64,000 bases of DNA from Opisthocomus hoazin. Its lineage: Eukaryota > Chordata > Aves > Opisthocomiformes > Opisthocomidae. How positions within the stretch are numbered: position 1 is the first letter of the stretch; each line of letters opens with the position of its first letter. Where the stretch lies: positions 11,075,577-11,139,576 of the forward strand of contig NC_134417.1 in the NCBI RefSeq assembly GCF_030867145.1, given 5' to 3'. Both the position numbers and the translations under genes were made by a program. Under the pieces are notes generated by a model that did no database searches, was not told where the DNA came from, and saw nothing but the letters and a program-made list of their open reading frames with translations. Shown here piece by piece: positions 1-11,759 of the stretch.

Positions 1-3000
1 GAAGACAAAGTTACTGCGAAGATCAAGAGACTATCCATAGTGCCTCCTGTCCTAAGAAATCTGGCAATAAAATTAAGACTACTGCAACCTGTTTTTAAAA
101 GAAACTTTTTATACCCCTTTTCCACACAAAGACAGAACCACTAACCATTCACAAGGCAATCACTGTACAAACTGGTTTCCACTACTGCAGCAAAGGAGAC
201 TATCAAAGATTTCTCTTTGCCCACCTCCCTCTCTTTATTTATGTACAGTAAATTACATAGCCAAAAAAGTAATAATAATAAAAAAATCACAAAGCTTATT
301 GCATAACTAATTTCAGGAATGATGCTGGGTTGTTGATTTTTTTAGTAATGCATGTGATCACCATTTTTTGGAGAGCTATAGATCTTGTCACATACAGAAA
401 ATTTAATTATTCTTTAAATTATTTAAAGGGCAGTGGCATTCTTCACCAGATAACATACCTGTAGATTACCTCCTTGGAGACTTGAATTTTTTCAACCCAG
501 AGTTCATAACAACCTGGAAACCCTCAGGGCTGATCTGTAGTGGCAAGCATAGAATCACCACATGTGGGCAAGGAGCGATGACGAAGCAGTGTGCGAGGCT
601 GGACCTCCTCCTCCACCGCACCTGACATTACCGAAAATATCGGCTGGTGGCAGAGCTGGAGAGTCAGACTATTTCTTTGCAACTTTTCTCCTCCTTTTTG
701 CTGCTGATGGAGCTGCAATATTTGTACTACTACATAGCGCTGGTTGCACTAGCAGAAAGCAGTGAAGTCAGGGCAATACACAGGGTTTGCCTACAGAGAT
801 CTGGTGAAGGTACGCTGCCGTCACCTCTTTTTAGAGTCCATCACTCCAGGATTCTGTTGGGGAAGTCTTTCGGGTACATTAATATTCCATGAGAATATCT
901 GAGTCTATATTTTGCTGTGAAGACCCAAAACCTACAGAGGAACATCATGCAAAACAAGCAAACCACACTACTTCATAACAGAGGAATTTTCACCAAGCTA
1001 CACATAAATGCTAAGCTGTTTTTTAATGATCACCCAGAAATAGTGACAGGGCAGCCCCTGAGTGAGCTGACACCTGAGTGCAGTTGGGCTTCCCAGGAGT
1101 TACTCAGTATTGGGAAAGATTGCTCAAACCACGTAGAAAAATGCCTTTGAGACTTCCTTTTCCTAAAAGAATGGTACGTCTACAGACTATGAACCTCGAT
1201 TCTCTCCCTCTCAAAGGGAAAAATTATTTATTGTCCGGAAAGATTGTGACAGAAATAAATGTTTTCGTATTACTGGGAGGGTTATACACAAGAACAAAAT
1301 CATGCAATTTGAGGTTTTACATAAGAGGCAAAACCCATTAAGGACTGGTCTTTTTCCCCCAGCTATCTACAGCCCTTTGCCAGTGTCTTCAATGTCAGCT
1401 GGACTGTGCCTCTCTTACTTGTAAGGAAAGACTCACTCTGTGACGATTACAAATGGAAAGACTGAATAATACATGCTGCTGAGAAAGTCTCGCGACTGGG
1501 AAAAATCCTCACATCTGCTGCTGCTGCTTTCATCGTCATCATTTTGGCTATTTGATCTTGCAGTAGGGCTTGCAGGGCTGTTTGGTGCTGCAGGGGCCAG
1601 CTCTGATGCTCCCAGCTTCAGGTCCAGCACCGTAACTGGAAAGAGAAGAGCAGGTTAAGATGAACCTGTCAGAATGGAGAGCTAAAGGCAGCAAGAGACG
1701 AACCCTTGCAGTGATGGAGTTATCACAGCTTGGCTATTTCCAGGTTGCAATTTCCTACAGGCATACAGGAAGAGTGGGAAAAAACTACTTACATGTGTTT
1801 CAATTAAAACCACTGTTCTGATCTTTATGCCTTTCAAGATGGAAAAATAAATCTCAGAGTATCTGAATCTGAATCTGGGAATGCATTTTCCTTCTAATTC
1901 CATAAGACCTCCATAGCTTCAACTAGCTATTGAGACCATTTGTCTTTTCTTATTTCCACCTAAGTATTCAGCAGCATTCGATATCAATGCACATTTAGCA
2001 TCTCAACATTTTCCCTTTTGGTTCAGTGACAGCATCCCCCTAGATGTTGGTGGGAACTGGAATACGCTCTGGAAAGGGTCATGAATCTCTGTTAAGCTAA
2101 TTTCCTTCTCTACAGAATTTTCAAATAATCACTCTTTTAATTATATGATATTTCGCCAAGTGTTCTTTGTAGCAATCTACTGCACTAAAATGTATCACTA
2201 GATGAAAATTATCAGAAAAAAATCAGTGAAGTCCCAGAGCCAGCCCACTAAGTTGCTTCAAGAGCTGATAGGGGAGGGAAGTGCTTGTGAAAATGTAGAT
2301 GAACGAGAGGCTTGACTGGCTCTCAGGGGCCAGGGGTAAAACCACTAGCAATTAGGTGCTGAAAAGAGTACTGAACATTCAACTGCCTCAACGTATGGGC
2401 AAGGATGACTAAAATGTCTTCTGTTCCCAAACATATAAACATTGTCTGCCCAGAAAAGTGACATCAAAATGAAAGAAGAGACATAAAAGAATTAAAATAC
2501 TGATTTTTCTCAGCAGGAAACAGAAGTCTACCCCACGACAGAAATCTTTCTCTATATTTTCATGATAGTGAAAAAGTGACTCCTCTGTTTTCATTGACAA
2601 TATTGCACTTGTCAAACAAAAGTCAAGTCAATAGCTAATAGCTTCTTAAAATGTAAGGTCTTGACACTTCAGTTCTTCACTTTCAGTTAACGGAAACAGG
2701 CCATCACAAGAGAACTCGACTGTACCCTCCTGCTCCAATCCACCTCAGAAACTGCTGGAAGACAGTTCTTGGGCTGAGTGGGAGTTGAGTGTGGCTAGCT
2801 GGGGCCAGACTTGGTCCCTATGATTTTGCAGGACAGAAGATAGTGCATTCTTGCAAATTTGTTTCTAATATTTTTCCTGTTTCAGATACACTTCATTTTG
2901 CTCGTTCACGCTCTCCCACTAGTAACCTAGTCATCCCTCAACCAGCAAATTTGCCACCCAGACATATGTGAAGGTTTGCTTCAGAGAGCTAAAGGAAAAA

Positions 3001-3134
3001 AAAAAAATAACACGGAAAAGGGGAAAAAAGATATTTTTTCCATTGCTACAAATACTCCATTCTAGTGCTTCCTACCAAGAGCCACTTAAAGGCTTATCAA
3101 AATGGGGTAGAGACAGTTTCATCAGTGTGCTACT
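1..3134. other. Gene-poor non-coding DNA, no feature recognised
   Basis: I see no exon, RNA gene or recognisable mobile element here. The left 480 bases are AT-rich and include a short TAA triplet run near 271-285. A 12-base A run lies at 2996-3007. Open frames are all under 90 codons, overlap on both strands, and show no familiar motif, so they read as chance frames. Confidence 0.7.
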
Positions 3135-3265
3135 GCTCCCTCAGCCACGCTCTGACCTTGGGCAGGTAATTTATCTGGTCTGTACATCAGTTTTCCCTTC
3201 TACAGAAAGGGGGAATTGAATTTTACCTTATAGGGGCATGCTGTGAAGCTGCAGCATTTTAAGGC
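3135..3265 (+). repeat. Probable MIR-type SINE fossil
   Basis: The stretch around 3153-3240 follows the order of the conserved MIR core: a 'tgaccttgggca' box (3153-3164), a 'catcagttttccc' box where MIR has 'cctcagtttccc' (3185-3197), 'tctacagaaaggggg' in place of 'tctgtaaaatgggg', and 'accttataggg' in place of 'acctcatagggt'. The match is by eye against the family as I remember it. MIR elements predate amniotes and survive in bird genomes at low copy number, so a diverged copy is plausible. It is too eroded to show ends, tail or target-site duplication. A profile search against MIR and other CORE-SINEs would settle it. Confidence 0.65.
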
Positions 3266-4514
3266 TGACAGGAGCAGACCTAATAAAGGGAGAAGATACA
3301 AGTCCCTGAGGCAGACACAGCTCTTTGGTGCATTTCCCAGAACTTTTCCTTTACAGTGCATTTTACAAACAAGACCAGAAGGATTTAATAAAAAAAAAGA
3401 ACAAATGAAAGAATGAAAGGTAAGTCTTAGTAAAAATTAAACATGAGATTAGCTGCCTCTCAAAGCCATAAATATAAATTTAAAACTTCTAAATTATGAG
3501 AGCTTTCAGAGCAAAACACTACACAGTAGCTCAGACGGAACACAAATGAAAAAGCATTTATAGTCAACTGCCCTCCTGCCAACTACTTCTTTGCAGGCTG
3601 GGCTCAGATTCCAGCTAACAGTTGCAGTGAAGGCAATGATTTTCCAAGCTGCACCAAACTCTGCAGAGGAACCTCCCAGCACCTGAGAAGGTCCCTGTGG
3701 TATCGCCTCCACGCTCCAGCCCTCCCACCATCCCAGCAGAGCAGCAACCCCTGCCCCACGCATAGCATCCCCGGACCACCCACATCCTGCAGGAATAGTG
3801 ACCGAAAACTGTCAGCGCATAAATAATCAACTCCATCCCTCTCGCCAGGCTGCTCTGCTCATTGATGGATGAGGGCAAATCAATGAACTCCCAACAGGAA
3901 AGGAAAGGGACAAGAAATATGAACTGGGTTTGATCCAGAGAGACCTTCTTCACTGGCAGATGCTGATTATGGCTCATACCTCCATGAGGAGTGTGTGCAT
4001 AGGTCCACAGCTCCACTCTGCAGCCACAGAAACAAAATGTCTCTGGGACATCTGTCAAATCTCTGCCCTCCCCACTGCTGTCTGGAGAATTTCTTTGATG
4101 GGTATTTTTGGGTTTGGCGCTTTTTTTCATTTTATAACAATGAGAGTCTAAAATGGCTAAATACTGTCTTTATTTTTTCTCTAAACACTAAGACTAGTCC
4201 TCAAAATCTGCAGTTTAAAAGGCCTGAGAACCTTGAGCTGGGTCCTGCGGAAGTGAGGCACATTGCCTGACAAGGGGAAGGGGCAGCAAAGGGGGGCTGC
4301 AGGCCGCTGAATTGCATGCAGCTAGGATACAAAATGGCTAGTGAGAATATACAGCTTGCTTGCTGTAGTTAATACAGTGAAGGCTCCCTGAAGAGCCCTC
4401 TGATAACGGTCGTTTTGACGTGCAGAATCATAAATCTGTGCTGTTTTCTGTTCTTCTCGCCATCCCACTCCTCTTGGCTCTCCCGGTGACCAAGTGGTCC
4501 CTCTGAAACATCTT
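3266..4514. other. Gene-poor non-coding DNA
   Basis: The longest open frame (minus strand, 3615-4130, 171 codons) has no recognisable domain and a cysteine- and glycine-rich tail that looks like chance translation. No splice-bounded exon or repeat could be supported. Confidence 0.65.
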
Positions 4515-4625
4515 GTCCCAGAACATTCATTTATGGCATTTTCTTGAGCAGCATTGCTTGCCAGATATTATTTCTGTTAATTAGGCCTTTTGGCTGCTTA
4601 ATATGCCTGGAAATTCACATTTTTC
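4515..4625. promoter_or_regulatory. Possible conserved non-coding element (AT-rich)
   Basis: This AT-rich block carries a TTAATTAG homeodomain-type site (4577-4584) flanked by further AT-rich words and by short mirror-like segments. It resembles conserved enhancers often found in gene deserts, but nothing in a single sequence proves conservation. Alignment to other birds, reptiles and mammals would be decisive. Confidence 0.25.
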
Positions 4626-5714
4626 TATTCTTTTTCTCCTGCTTTTGAGTTGTTGTATTTATTCAAGATGAAAGCCAGATGTTATATTAATAAGAGAACT
4701 GCCTTTCCTAAAGGGAAACATTCATCAAGGCAGAAGCAGACGCTGTAGCTTTGCTGTGAATTACTTGAATTCCTCTTTTTTTTTCCTGAACAGGAAATCC
4801 AAGAAGATGTATTTGAAAGCAATAGTATTGTGACTGCAGAATAAAAGCCATTTACCCTAATCCCTTTAAAAGCTGGTAACAGGGATTTAAATGCACTGAA
4901 GTTTAAAAATGTTAAAATTTGAAGAAAAGACAAACATAAACCCAAAATATTTGGAAAAATAAGGAATACTTGGATGTTTTATATAGCAAATGCTTTTCAA
5001 ACACAACACAGAAGATTACTATCAAACCAGCTGGATTTTTTATTATGCCTAGTAGCTATTGATTTTTCCTACAGATCCTCTTCTCCCAAAGCCGGGGCCT
5101 TAGCACAAATGAACCTAAATGACATTTTACTTTATATTGAAATTAAAAGATTCTACAAAACATCTCCTCTAGTTGTACTGGATGGACACACTGTGATTAT
5201 TTTGATAGAGAGGGTGAGATGGGATGATCTGGGAAGAAGTCATTCATGCAAGGGTAAACTTCCCCATGGTATGGCCCTGCTGTCATCGGCACGCTGCCTG
5301 CACTCACTCATGGTCTGCATCCTGTCTAGTGCCAACCATGGCTTAGAAATTTAACTCTCGGAGTATAACTTTTTAACCAAAGACCCAAGCTTCTCCCACA
5401 TCCAAATTAACACTGTGAAAATACCCCTCCAATGTACGATTTATAATCTGTAATATTTAAATAAATAGTGTACATATAAGTGTTTTCTAATATCATACGT
5501 TCATAAAAACAATCATAGTCCTGATACCTCACTTACCAGGTTTTGGAAAACTTGTTAAAGATGTAATGCAATTATCTGTTTGTACAGAATTTTATATCCT
5601 TATTATTAACTATTTCCATTATGCCATTGCTGGAATATTTTTAGAATTAATATAATCTGTCGTAATATAAAGAACAATACTAGAATAGCTATTTCACAGA
5701 ATATGTTCCAGTTG
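4626..5714. other. AT-rich non-coding DNA, no gene
   Basis: The segment is AT-rich throughout, especially 5440-5700. One plus-strand frame of 126 codons (4974-5354) has no recognised domain and no splice context. Nothing else stands out. Confidence 0.65.
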
Positions 5715-5875
5715 AATAAGCTAATTAGCTTTTAATAATGAGACCCAGCCAATGGATTTACAAAGCAAGCTACTGGAGCTTAATGATTTCAAAAGCTATC
5801 ACATTTACAAGTTAATGTAGCGTAAATTATTCATGAGCATCTTATGTGTAATAAGTTATTTCCGGGACTAGTGTT
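5715..5875. promoter_or_regulatory. Possible conserved enhancer-like block
   Basis: The block combines TAATTA (5722-5727), TTAATAAT just after it, a CCAAT box (5749-5753), TAATGATT (5781-5788), TTAATG near 5812 and an ATTCATGA word near 5830. The density of homeodomain-type sites in about 160 bases is higher than in the flanks. An enhancer is inferred only; cross-species alignment or reporter data would be needed. Simple AT-richness is the competing explanation. Confidence 0.3.
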
Positions 5876-8800
5876 GCCTTAAAATGAGGTCCTTCTGAAA
5901 ATTGCCTTTAGAAACAGAGCTTTGTGTGATCCCATATTTGCTGTGGTTTTTGGTCTTTTCATGTGAAACTGTAGAAGTTTGGAAGTAGAAGGTCATTCAC
6001 CAGCCCAGATATCCTTCAGTCCATTTCTCTTCTAAGCCCTGGCAATCGCCGTGGTTTAGGACGAAGCAGAGGCATCAGAGGCACTCAGTATAATGTTCAA
6101 CGCTTTGGATTTCCTCTCTTAATGCCATATAGTTAGGGCTACTGAAACTGGAGAAGCCTCCTCTCTACCAGCAGCAATATTGTGTTTGGCTTCGCAGTAG
6201 TTCGTGGCATACAGAATTGAAACCAGAGCCATCTACAACAATGCATTGCTGTCTCACACTGTGAAAAACCCTTGCCCTTCCACCTCCCCACACCTCCATC
6301 AATACAGAAACCAGTCCCAGGGAAACTTCCCAACGCAGAATCCAGGAGAGTTGCACAGAGGCATCAGCAACGCCTTTCTTCACCAGTGAGCCCTTTCTTT
6401 CATGGGCAGGTTCTAGCTCGTGCAGCAGATTGAACTACCCTCACATGGGTGCAAAGCTCCTGTGCAAAGTCAGTGAATTTTATGAACTGAATAAAATCTT
6501 CCCGACCCAGGCTTCATCAGTCTCTCACTGGGAGAATGGCAGAGTTTTGGTAGCAAAAGGTGAATCAAGCTCATAAAATGTAAAAAATTTGGAGGAGGAG
6601 CTGGTTCAGGAGAAATTCTACAGGTAATGGAGTGTTTTGAACCTAAAGGAGTAACACTAATTTGGAGGGAAGGGTCTCCTAAGGACAGGAGGAGCGGAGG
6701 TTTGGCCTGGTTTTAAGGTATTTAATATTTCTAGATAGCCTTGCTACCGTTGCCATGCTTGGCCTGGCTCAAGGGATTTCAACTGTCAACAGAAATAGGA
6801 CTCTGGCTGCAGATGTTCAGCTTAGGGCTTCAGTTTGCATCACCTGTGGCTGCTTTTCTTCAGTGCTCAGAATAGTTAAACTGGTTCATCCAGAAATTGC
6901 TCTAATTTGTAAGAATATTTGAAAGTCAAATCTTCTAGTGTAGCATGACCTTTGTCAAACATTATTTTTTATGCATAAAGAACTGTTCTAGCAGAGATTT
7001 TTTTACTTTATTTATACACTGTACACAAATCTACAAGTTCTAATTCTAGTTTAAGACCAACAAATACACACACAGCTAGATTAAGGCAGGAATGTTCTCT
7101 CTGTTTAATTGCCTGTCTGAGTTACACCTTGGCAAAGTTCCTGATGGTTTGTTTTCTTGTGGACGGTATTCTAGACATTTTCTCTCTTTTGTTATTTTGC
7201 TTACCAATATGGGATCTTAGATGATTAAGAAACATCAGTTCCTGTAGAACTGCAGACTTTCGGAAGAAGAGGAAAACCCCTCTTTCCATTCTGCTGTCAT
7301 TATCTAGGGCTGTTGTGATTTTGCTAGCTTTGCTGGGGTTTAGAAGTCACAGCAAGATCTCTTCAGGCCTCAGAAGGAACTATGCGGTGCTTTTCATATT
7401 TCTGATTTGAATAATTAGATACAAACAGTATTTTTAAAGAACAGAGGAAACAGTTGATTTCACAATTGCTTACTGAGAGCCAGGGTATTGTATTTTCTCT
7501 CGAAAAAGTAACTTGGCAAGATTTCTTTATATTATCAGGAAATAGGATGGGGGGGAAGATACTTGATAAACCATGTTCCCTCTATTTCCTTCTTGCACGG
7601 AGAAGCTGTTCAGTACAAATTTGAATGAGCAGAGGTTCATTAGATGCATGAATCTCAGTCTTAAAAATCACAACTTTTTCATTATTGAAGTTCATTTGCA
7701 CAACAGGAGGACACAAGGTTGAATTAGAGAATTTCTAGCAAAACATGTGCCACTTACAGCAGAGATTTTCTCCTCAGGAGTCAGCTCAGGAGTCACCCCT
7801 CAAGAGATGCTAATCATTACCATCAAGCTTTCCAGCTTCCTGTATCCGTTCAAGCTGCATTTTAGCCCTGCGTTCTCAACCACGAGCATATAGCAATCAT
7901 AGCAACCAGTGACAGAAAGGCAAAGAGGAAGATGTAAACATCCACATGTGCATGACTTGCCTGAGCACAGACACGTAACACACATGCACACAATATTGTA
8001 AAAGTCCAAAACTTCTCCCCATAGAGAAAGGAAATAAGAGCAAACATCATCCCACTATTAATTAGAAAACTAACACTCAGTTTTTAAAAGGGGACAAAAA
8101 GGCACATGAATCCATGAGATGAAATCTTCCACTTGGCCATCTTCCCTATGGTCACCTCAAAGTTTCTCATCCACGAAGTTAAAAACCAGTTTTGCAGCAA
8201 CAGCAAGCAAAGCAGATGGGTCAGCTAGTCTGCAGGAGGTTAAGTTGGATGCCAGCAGTTAAAATACTTCTCTATATTTGTTTTAGATGTATGAAAAAAT
8301 ATTCAATGCATACTCCTCCCAAAAACTACTTTGGCTATATAAGTGCTTCATGAACCTTGTATCTCTTATCAGCCAGGCCTTGAGAGGGCACCCTGCAAAA
8401 CTCTGGTTAAGAAAAAAAATTGGTGTGACTCACTGACAGGTTTTGTAGAAACCATGTCTTCACAAGCAATATCAAGATCCTCGAGGAAGAGGACAAGGAG
8501 CACTGCTAGTATTTCAGTACTTCTATCAAAGTAGTTTCTATAAACATCCCAATGGCAGATGAAAGGGGGGGCGGGGAATGGTTTTGTCAATCAATCTAAA
8601 ATACTTCATTTACAAGATGTTGGAAGAAACCTTCACATTTTTGCAGACATTTTTGAGTTCTGTTTTTTTTCCCTCTTTAATTAGTAATTTATTAAAGCTT
8701 TTTAAAACCATTAAGGTTTGCCAAGCAGTTCCATCAAGCTCCATCCATCAATAAGTCCATGAGGTTTCAGTTGAGCAAAGAATGAATGAGCAATGTCAAT

Positions 8801-11625
8801 GAGGCATTCAGCTAACAGGAACCAGGTGGTGCTTGACACAATATTTTCAAATCGTGCGTCATCGTTTGCATTCTTGAGCCTGGTGTGACTTCCTGGGAGC
8901 AGTGCCAAGGTCAGGCAAACCATTATTTACAATTAATGACATTTTGAAGATTGTACACTCTTAAATTCCTCTTGTCCTTGTTTCTTTTGAACTAATCTTT
9001 GTCTTTTGGGTTTGACTATAAGTTCTTTTGGAAGAAGGACCATTATTTTCAGTGTTTGGAAAAATACCAGGGTCTCTGCAGACCTGCATTCACGCGTGCA
9101 CTCACCAGGAGACAAACCATGGCTTCACAGACATGTGACACAGTGCTTTCTTCTCCCCAAGGAGCAGTTTGTTATTCTCGAGCTGTCACCCACCATAAGG
9201 TCCCTCATTCACTCCCACAGCACAACTCAACTCCTAACACCCTTTCTGCTGTTCCTCAGCTGTTGCATTTCTGTCCAGATCAAACTTGCAGCTGCTCCAG
9301 CAGTTCCTGGTGCCTTCTCTTCACTATAGACACAACTTTGCCAAGCAGAGCCCAAGTCCACCTTTCACCCCTTACCTGCCTCAGTCCCCACTGCAACCAG
9401 CACAGTCCCCTCTGGCAGACAGAACCAGGACCTGAGCACAGTCTCCATCCTCCCCCTCCAGGTTCAGAACATGGCTTCATTTTGAAGATTCCTGCCGCAT
9501 AATATCTGTAAGATGCAATTTTCTTAGATATCCAGCTATAAAAACAACTTCACCAGCAACACATCTCCCAGCTGATAGTCTTGCTTCACAGACTCAGTCT
9601 TGTTGCTCATCCCCTGTCAGAAACCTTTCGTGGACTGCTGGCGTGGCATCTACCACCCACCAGCAAACCCAGCCATCCCCCACTGCCTCGTCATTCATCG
9701 ATTTCCAGCTCCAGGCAGACACATTGCAGCTTCACAGACAGTAGCCTCTGTGATTTTTCCCATTCAGCTCCTTCAGGTTGATTTAACATCTTACAATAGA
9801 TATTTTTAAACAGCCTTTTGGGCTGAAAGTCTTGCCTGCACCATTACCCATTCACTGTAGGTACTCTAAGCATCCCAAACCATCAACAGACAATTAGACT
9901 CTTATGTCCTGCGAGCCGGGGAAATGAGCTTTACTACAAAACAGAAAGATCATGGTCTCCTGCTGGAACACAATGTAAGGAACGCGCAGAACAGGGAAAC
10001 ACACCAAGTGGACATGCATGGGTACAGTTTCCCTAATGCATCTGTTCAAAGATGGGCTGTTGATACATGTTTTCCTTATAACCAGCGCTACTTGAAAAAC
10101 ATTTTTCTCCTTGTCGTTCTTCCTCAAAGTCCTCGACAGTTTGCCATTTTTAAATTATTTTGTTATCTCCTGTATTTGTAGTACATTAAATCTCTCATTA
10201 GTTGCTTATCCACCAGGAATAGAAGACGATTATAACTTTGTTGATTTGAATTTATGCTTTGATATGATAATTTACTGTCTAGGTATCATCAACAAGAGCA
10301 GTACGAGGCAGCCTGAACACTCTGGCTGTAATTTGATGAAGGATTTGTGGCTTTCCTTGTCATTTCTTTAACCGTCGATCTGTCCACACAGGGGGCTCTC
10401 CTAACCACCACACACAGCCCTATGAATTATGTTGTAGCACAGGGGAAAAAGTGATTATTCAAAACATTACATCTAAGTAAGAGTGTCTGAACAGTGGCTA
10501 CAGCCTGTATGGGAAGGGATGGTAGTAAAGGAACAGTTTACAGCCCTGAATGCCCACTTCCCTTGGAATTTATTAAGTAGTTAAATGGCACAAGTGGTAG
10601 TCAGAGCTTGTGTGTTATGTCCTGTTGTAATTCAGTTGCAACTCCACTAAAAAGGTTGTCAACAACCTTTGCTAGCTCACAGTGTGTATCTGAGAGAAGA
10701 AAAGGGAGCTTGTTTTCTACTACTATTTATTCATTTCTTTATTTAAGAAAAGGCTAACAATAGATGGGCCTCCCTGCTAGCAACACATATCAGAACTGTA
10801 ACTGAGCAGCGGAGTAGCACCAGAGCTTTCTGTTTGCCCAGTCTTTAAGAATATGGCCACATTTATTTCTGCAGGCAATATGAGCAAAATTCAGCCATTC
10901 ATCTTAACAAATGTTCACCCCATGGTGAAGGTCCCTGCGCTGGCGTTGTATCTCATTTTGGTTTAGGAGCAATAGAAGCGCGTGGTGCCCCTGATCCCAG
11001 CACATCCCTGGAAGCCCCTGGCTGTGGGCTCAGTCACACGTTGAATCTGCACTGCTGCCAGAGGGGAGTCAGGCCCAAGCTAGCACTGCGGTTACAGGAG
11101 AGCTTTCTGGATTCTATGCAAGCCTAGTCTAAAATAATTCAAGTCCCTCGTCAGCTGCATGTACAGAATGTCACTGTCACCAGAGCCAGATTCCCATAGT
11201 TTTATAGTCTCCAAAACAGGCTGCCAGACTGCACCTGAGGCAACATTTCTATGACCCTTAACCACCACTGGCTAAATAAATTCAGAAGCAAGATGATGGC
11301 AAACATGAAAATTGGAAGCAACCATAAAATTCTGCCTGTTTGTAGTTTTCAACACAACTCCTGTTTGTAAAAGTTCCCAGTTCCTGGACTCCTCAGCTCA
11401 GCAGCTGCTTGCTTGGTTGCATAGCAACTTTCTTGTCTGCCTCTGCTTGCCAGCATCAAAAGGCCACGTGTCGCATAAAATAATTAAAGTATTTCTTGGT
11501 TCAGAAGGACTGAAGTTCAAGCATGCTGGCTGGCACATTGTTCCCTGCATTGCTCTCTGACTCCAAACTCCCACCTTGACAACAGGTGATATTCAGAGCG
11601 CTGAAATCACAGACCTACAATTTGC
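5876..11625. other. Gene-poor non-coding DNA
   Basis: No exon or recognisable repeat was found. The part from about 9180 to 9790 is cytosine-rich on the plus strand, which opens a 167-codon frame at 8999-9502 with no known domain. A short G run lies near 7548. Other open frames are below 110 codons and overlap one another on both strands. Confidence 0.65.
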
Positions 11626-11653
11626 TTTTTTTTTTTTTTTTTTTTCTCTCTAG
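11626..11653 (+). repeat. T20 homopolymer leading into a splice-acceptor-like TAG
   Basis: Twenty consecutive T bases (11626-11645) are followed by CTCTCTAG ending at 11653. On the plus strand this is a very strong polypyrimidine tract and AG. It could also be the reversed poly(A) tail of an old retrocopy on the minus strand, or a plain homopolymer. No coding exon is evident after the AG. Confidence 0.8.
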
Positions 11654-11723
11654 GGCACAGTATGGTTCTTCCTGTCACTGGGCATCTCCTTCTCTGAAAC
11701 TAATGATGAAAGAGGCACCTGTA

Positions 11724-11759
11724 CAGGAAGATGATCCAGCATAAAGTGGGATCATCCTG
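11724..11759. other. Imperfect inverted repeat (hairpin)
   Basis: GATGATCC at 11730-11737 is exactly complementary to GGATCATC at 11749-11756. The pairing extends outward through CAGGA (11724-11728) and TCCTG (11755-11759) if about three bases bulge on the left arm. The spacer is about 11 bases. It is too short for a typical microRNA precursor, and no function is assigned. Confidence 0.6.
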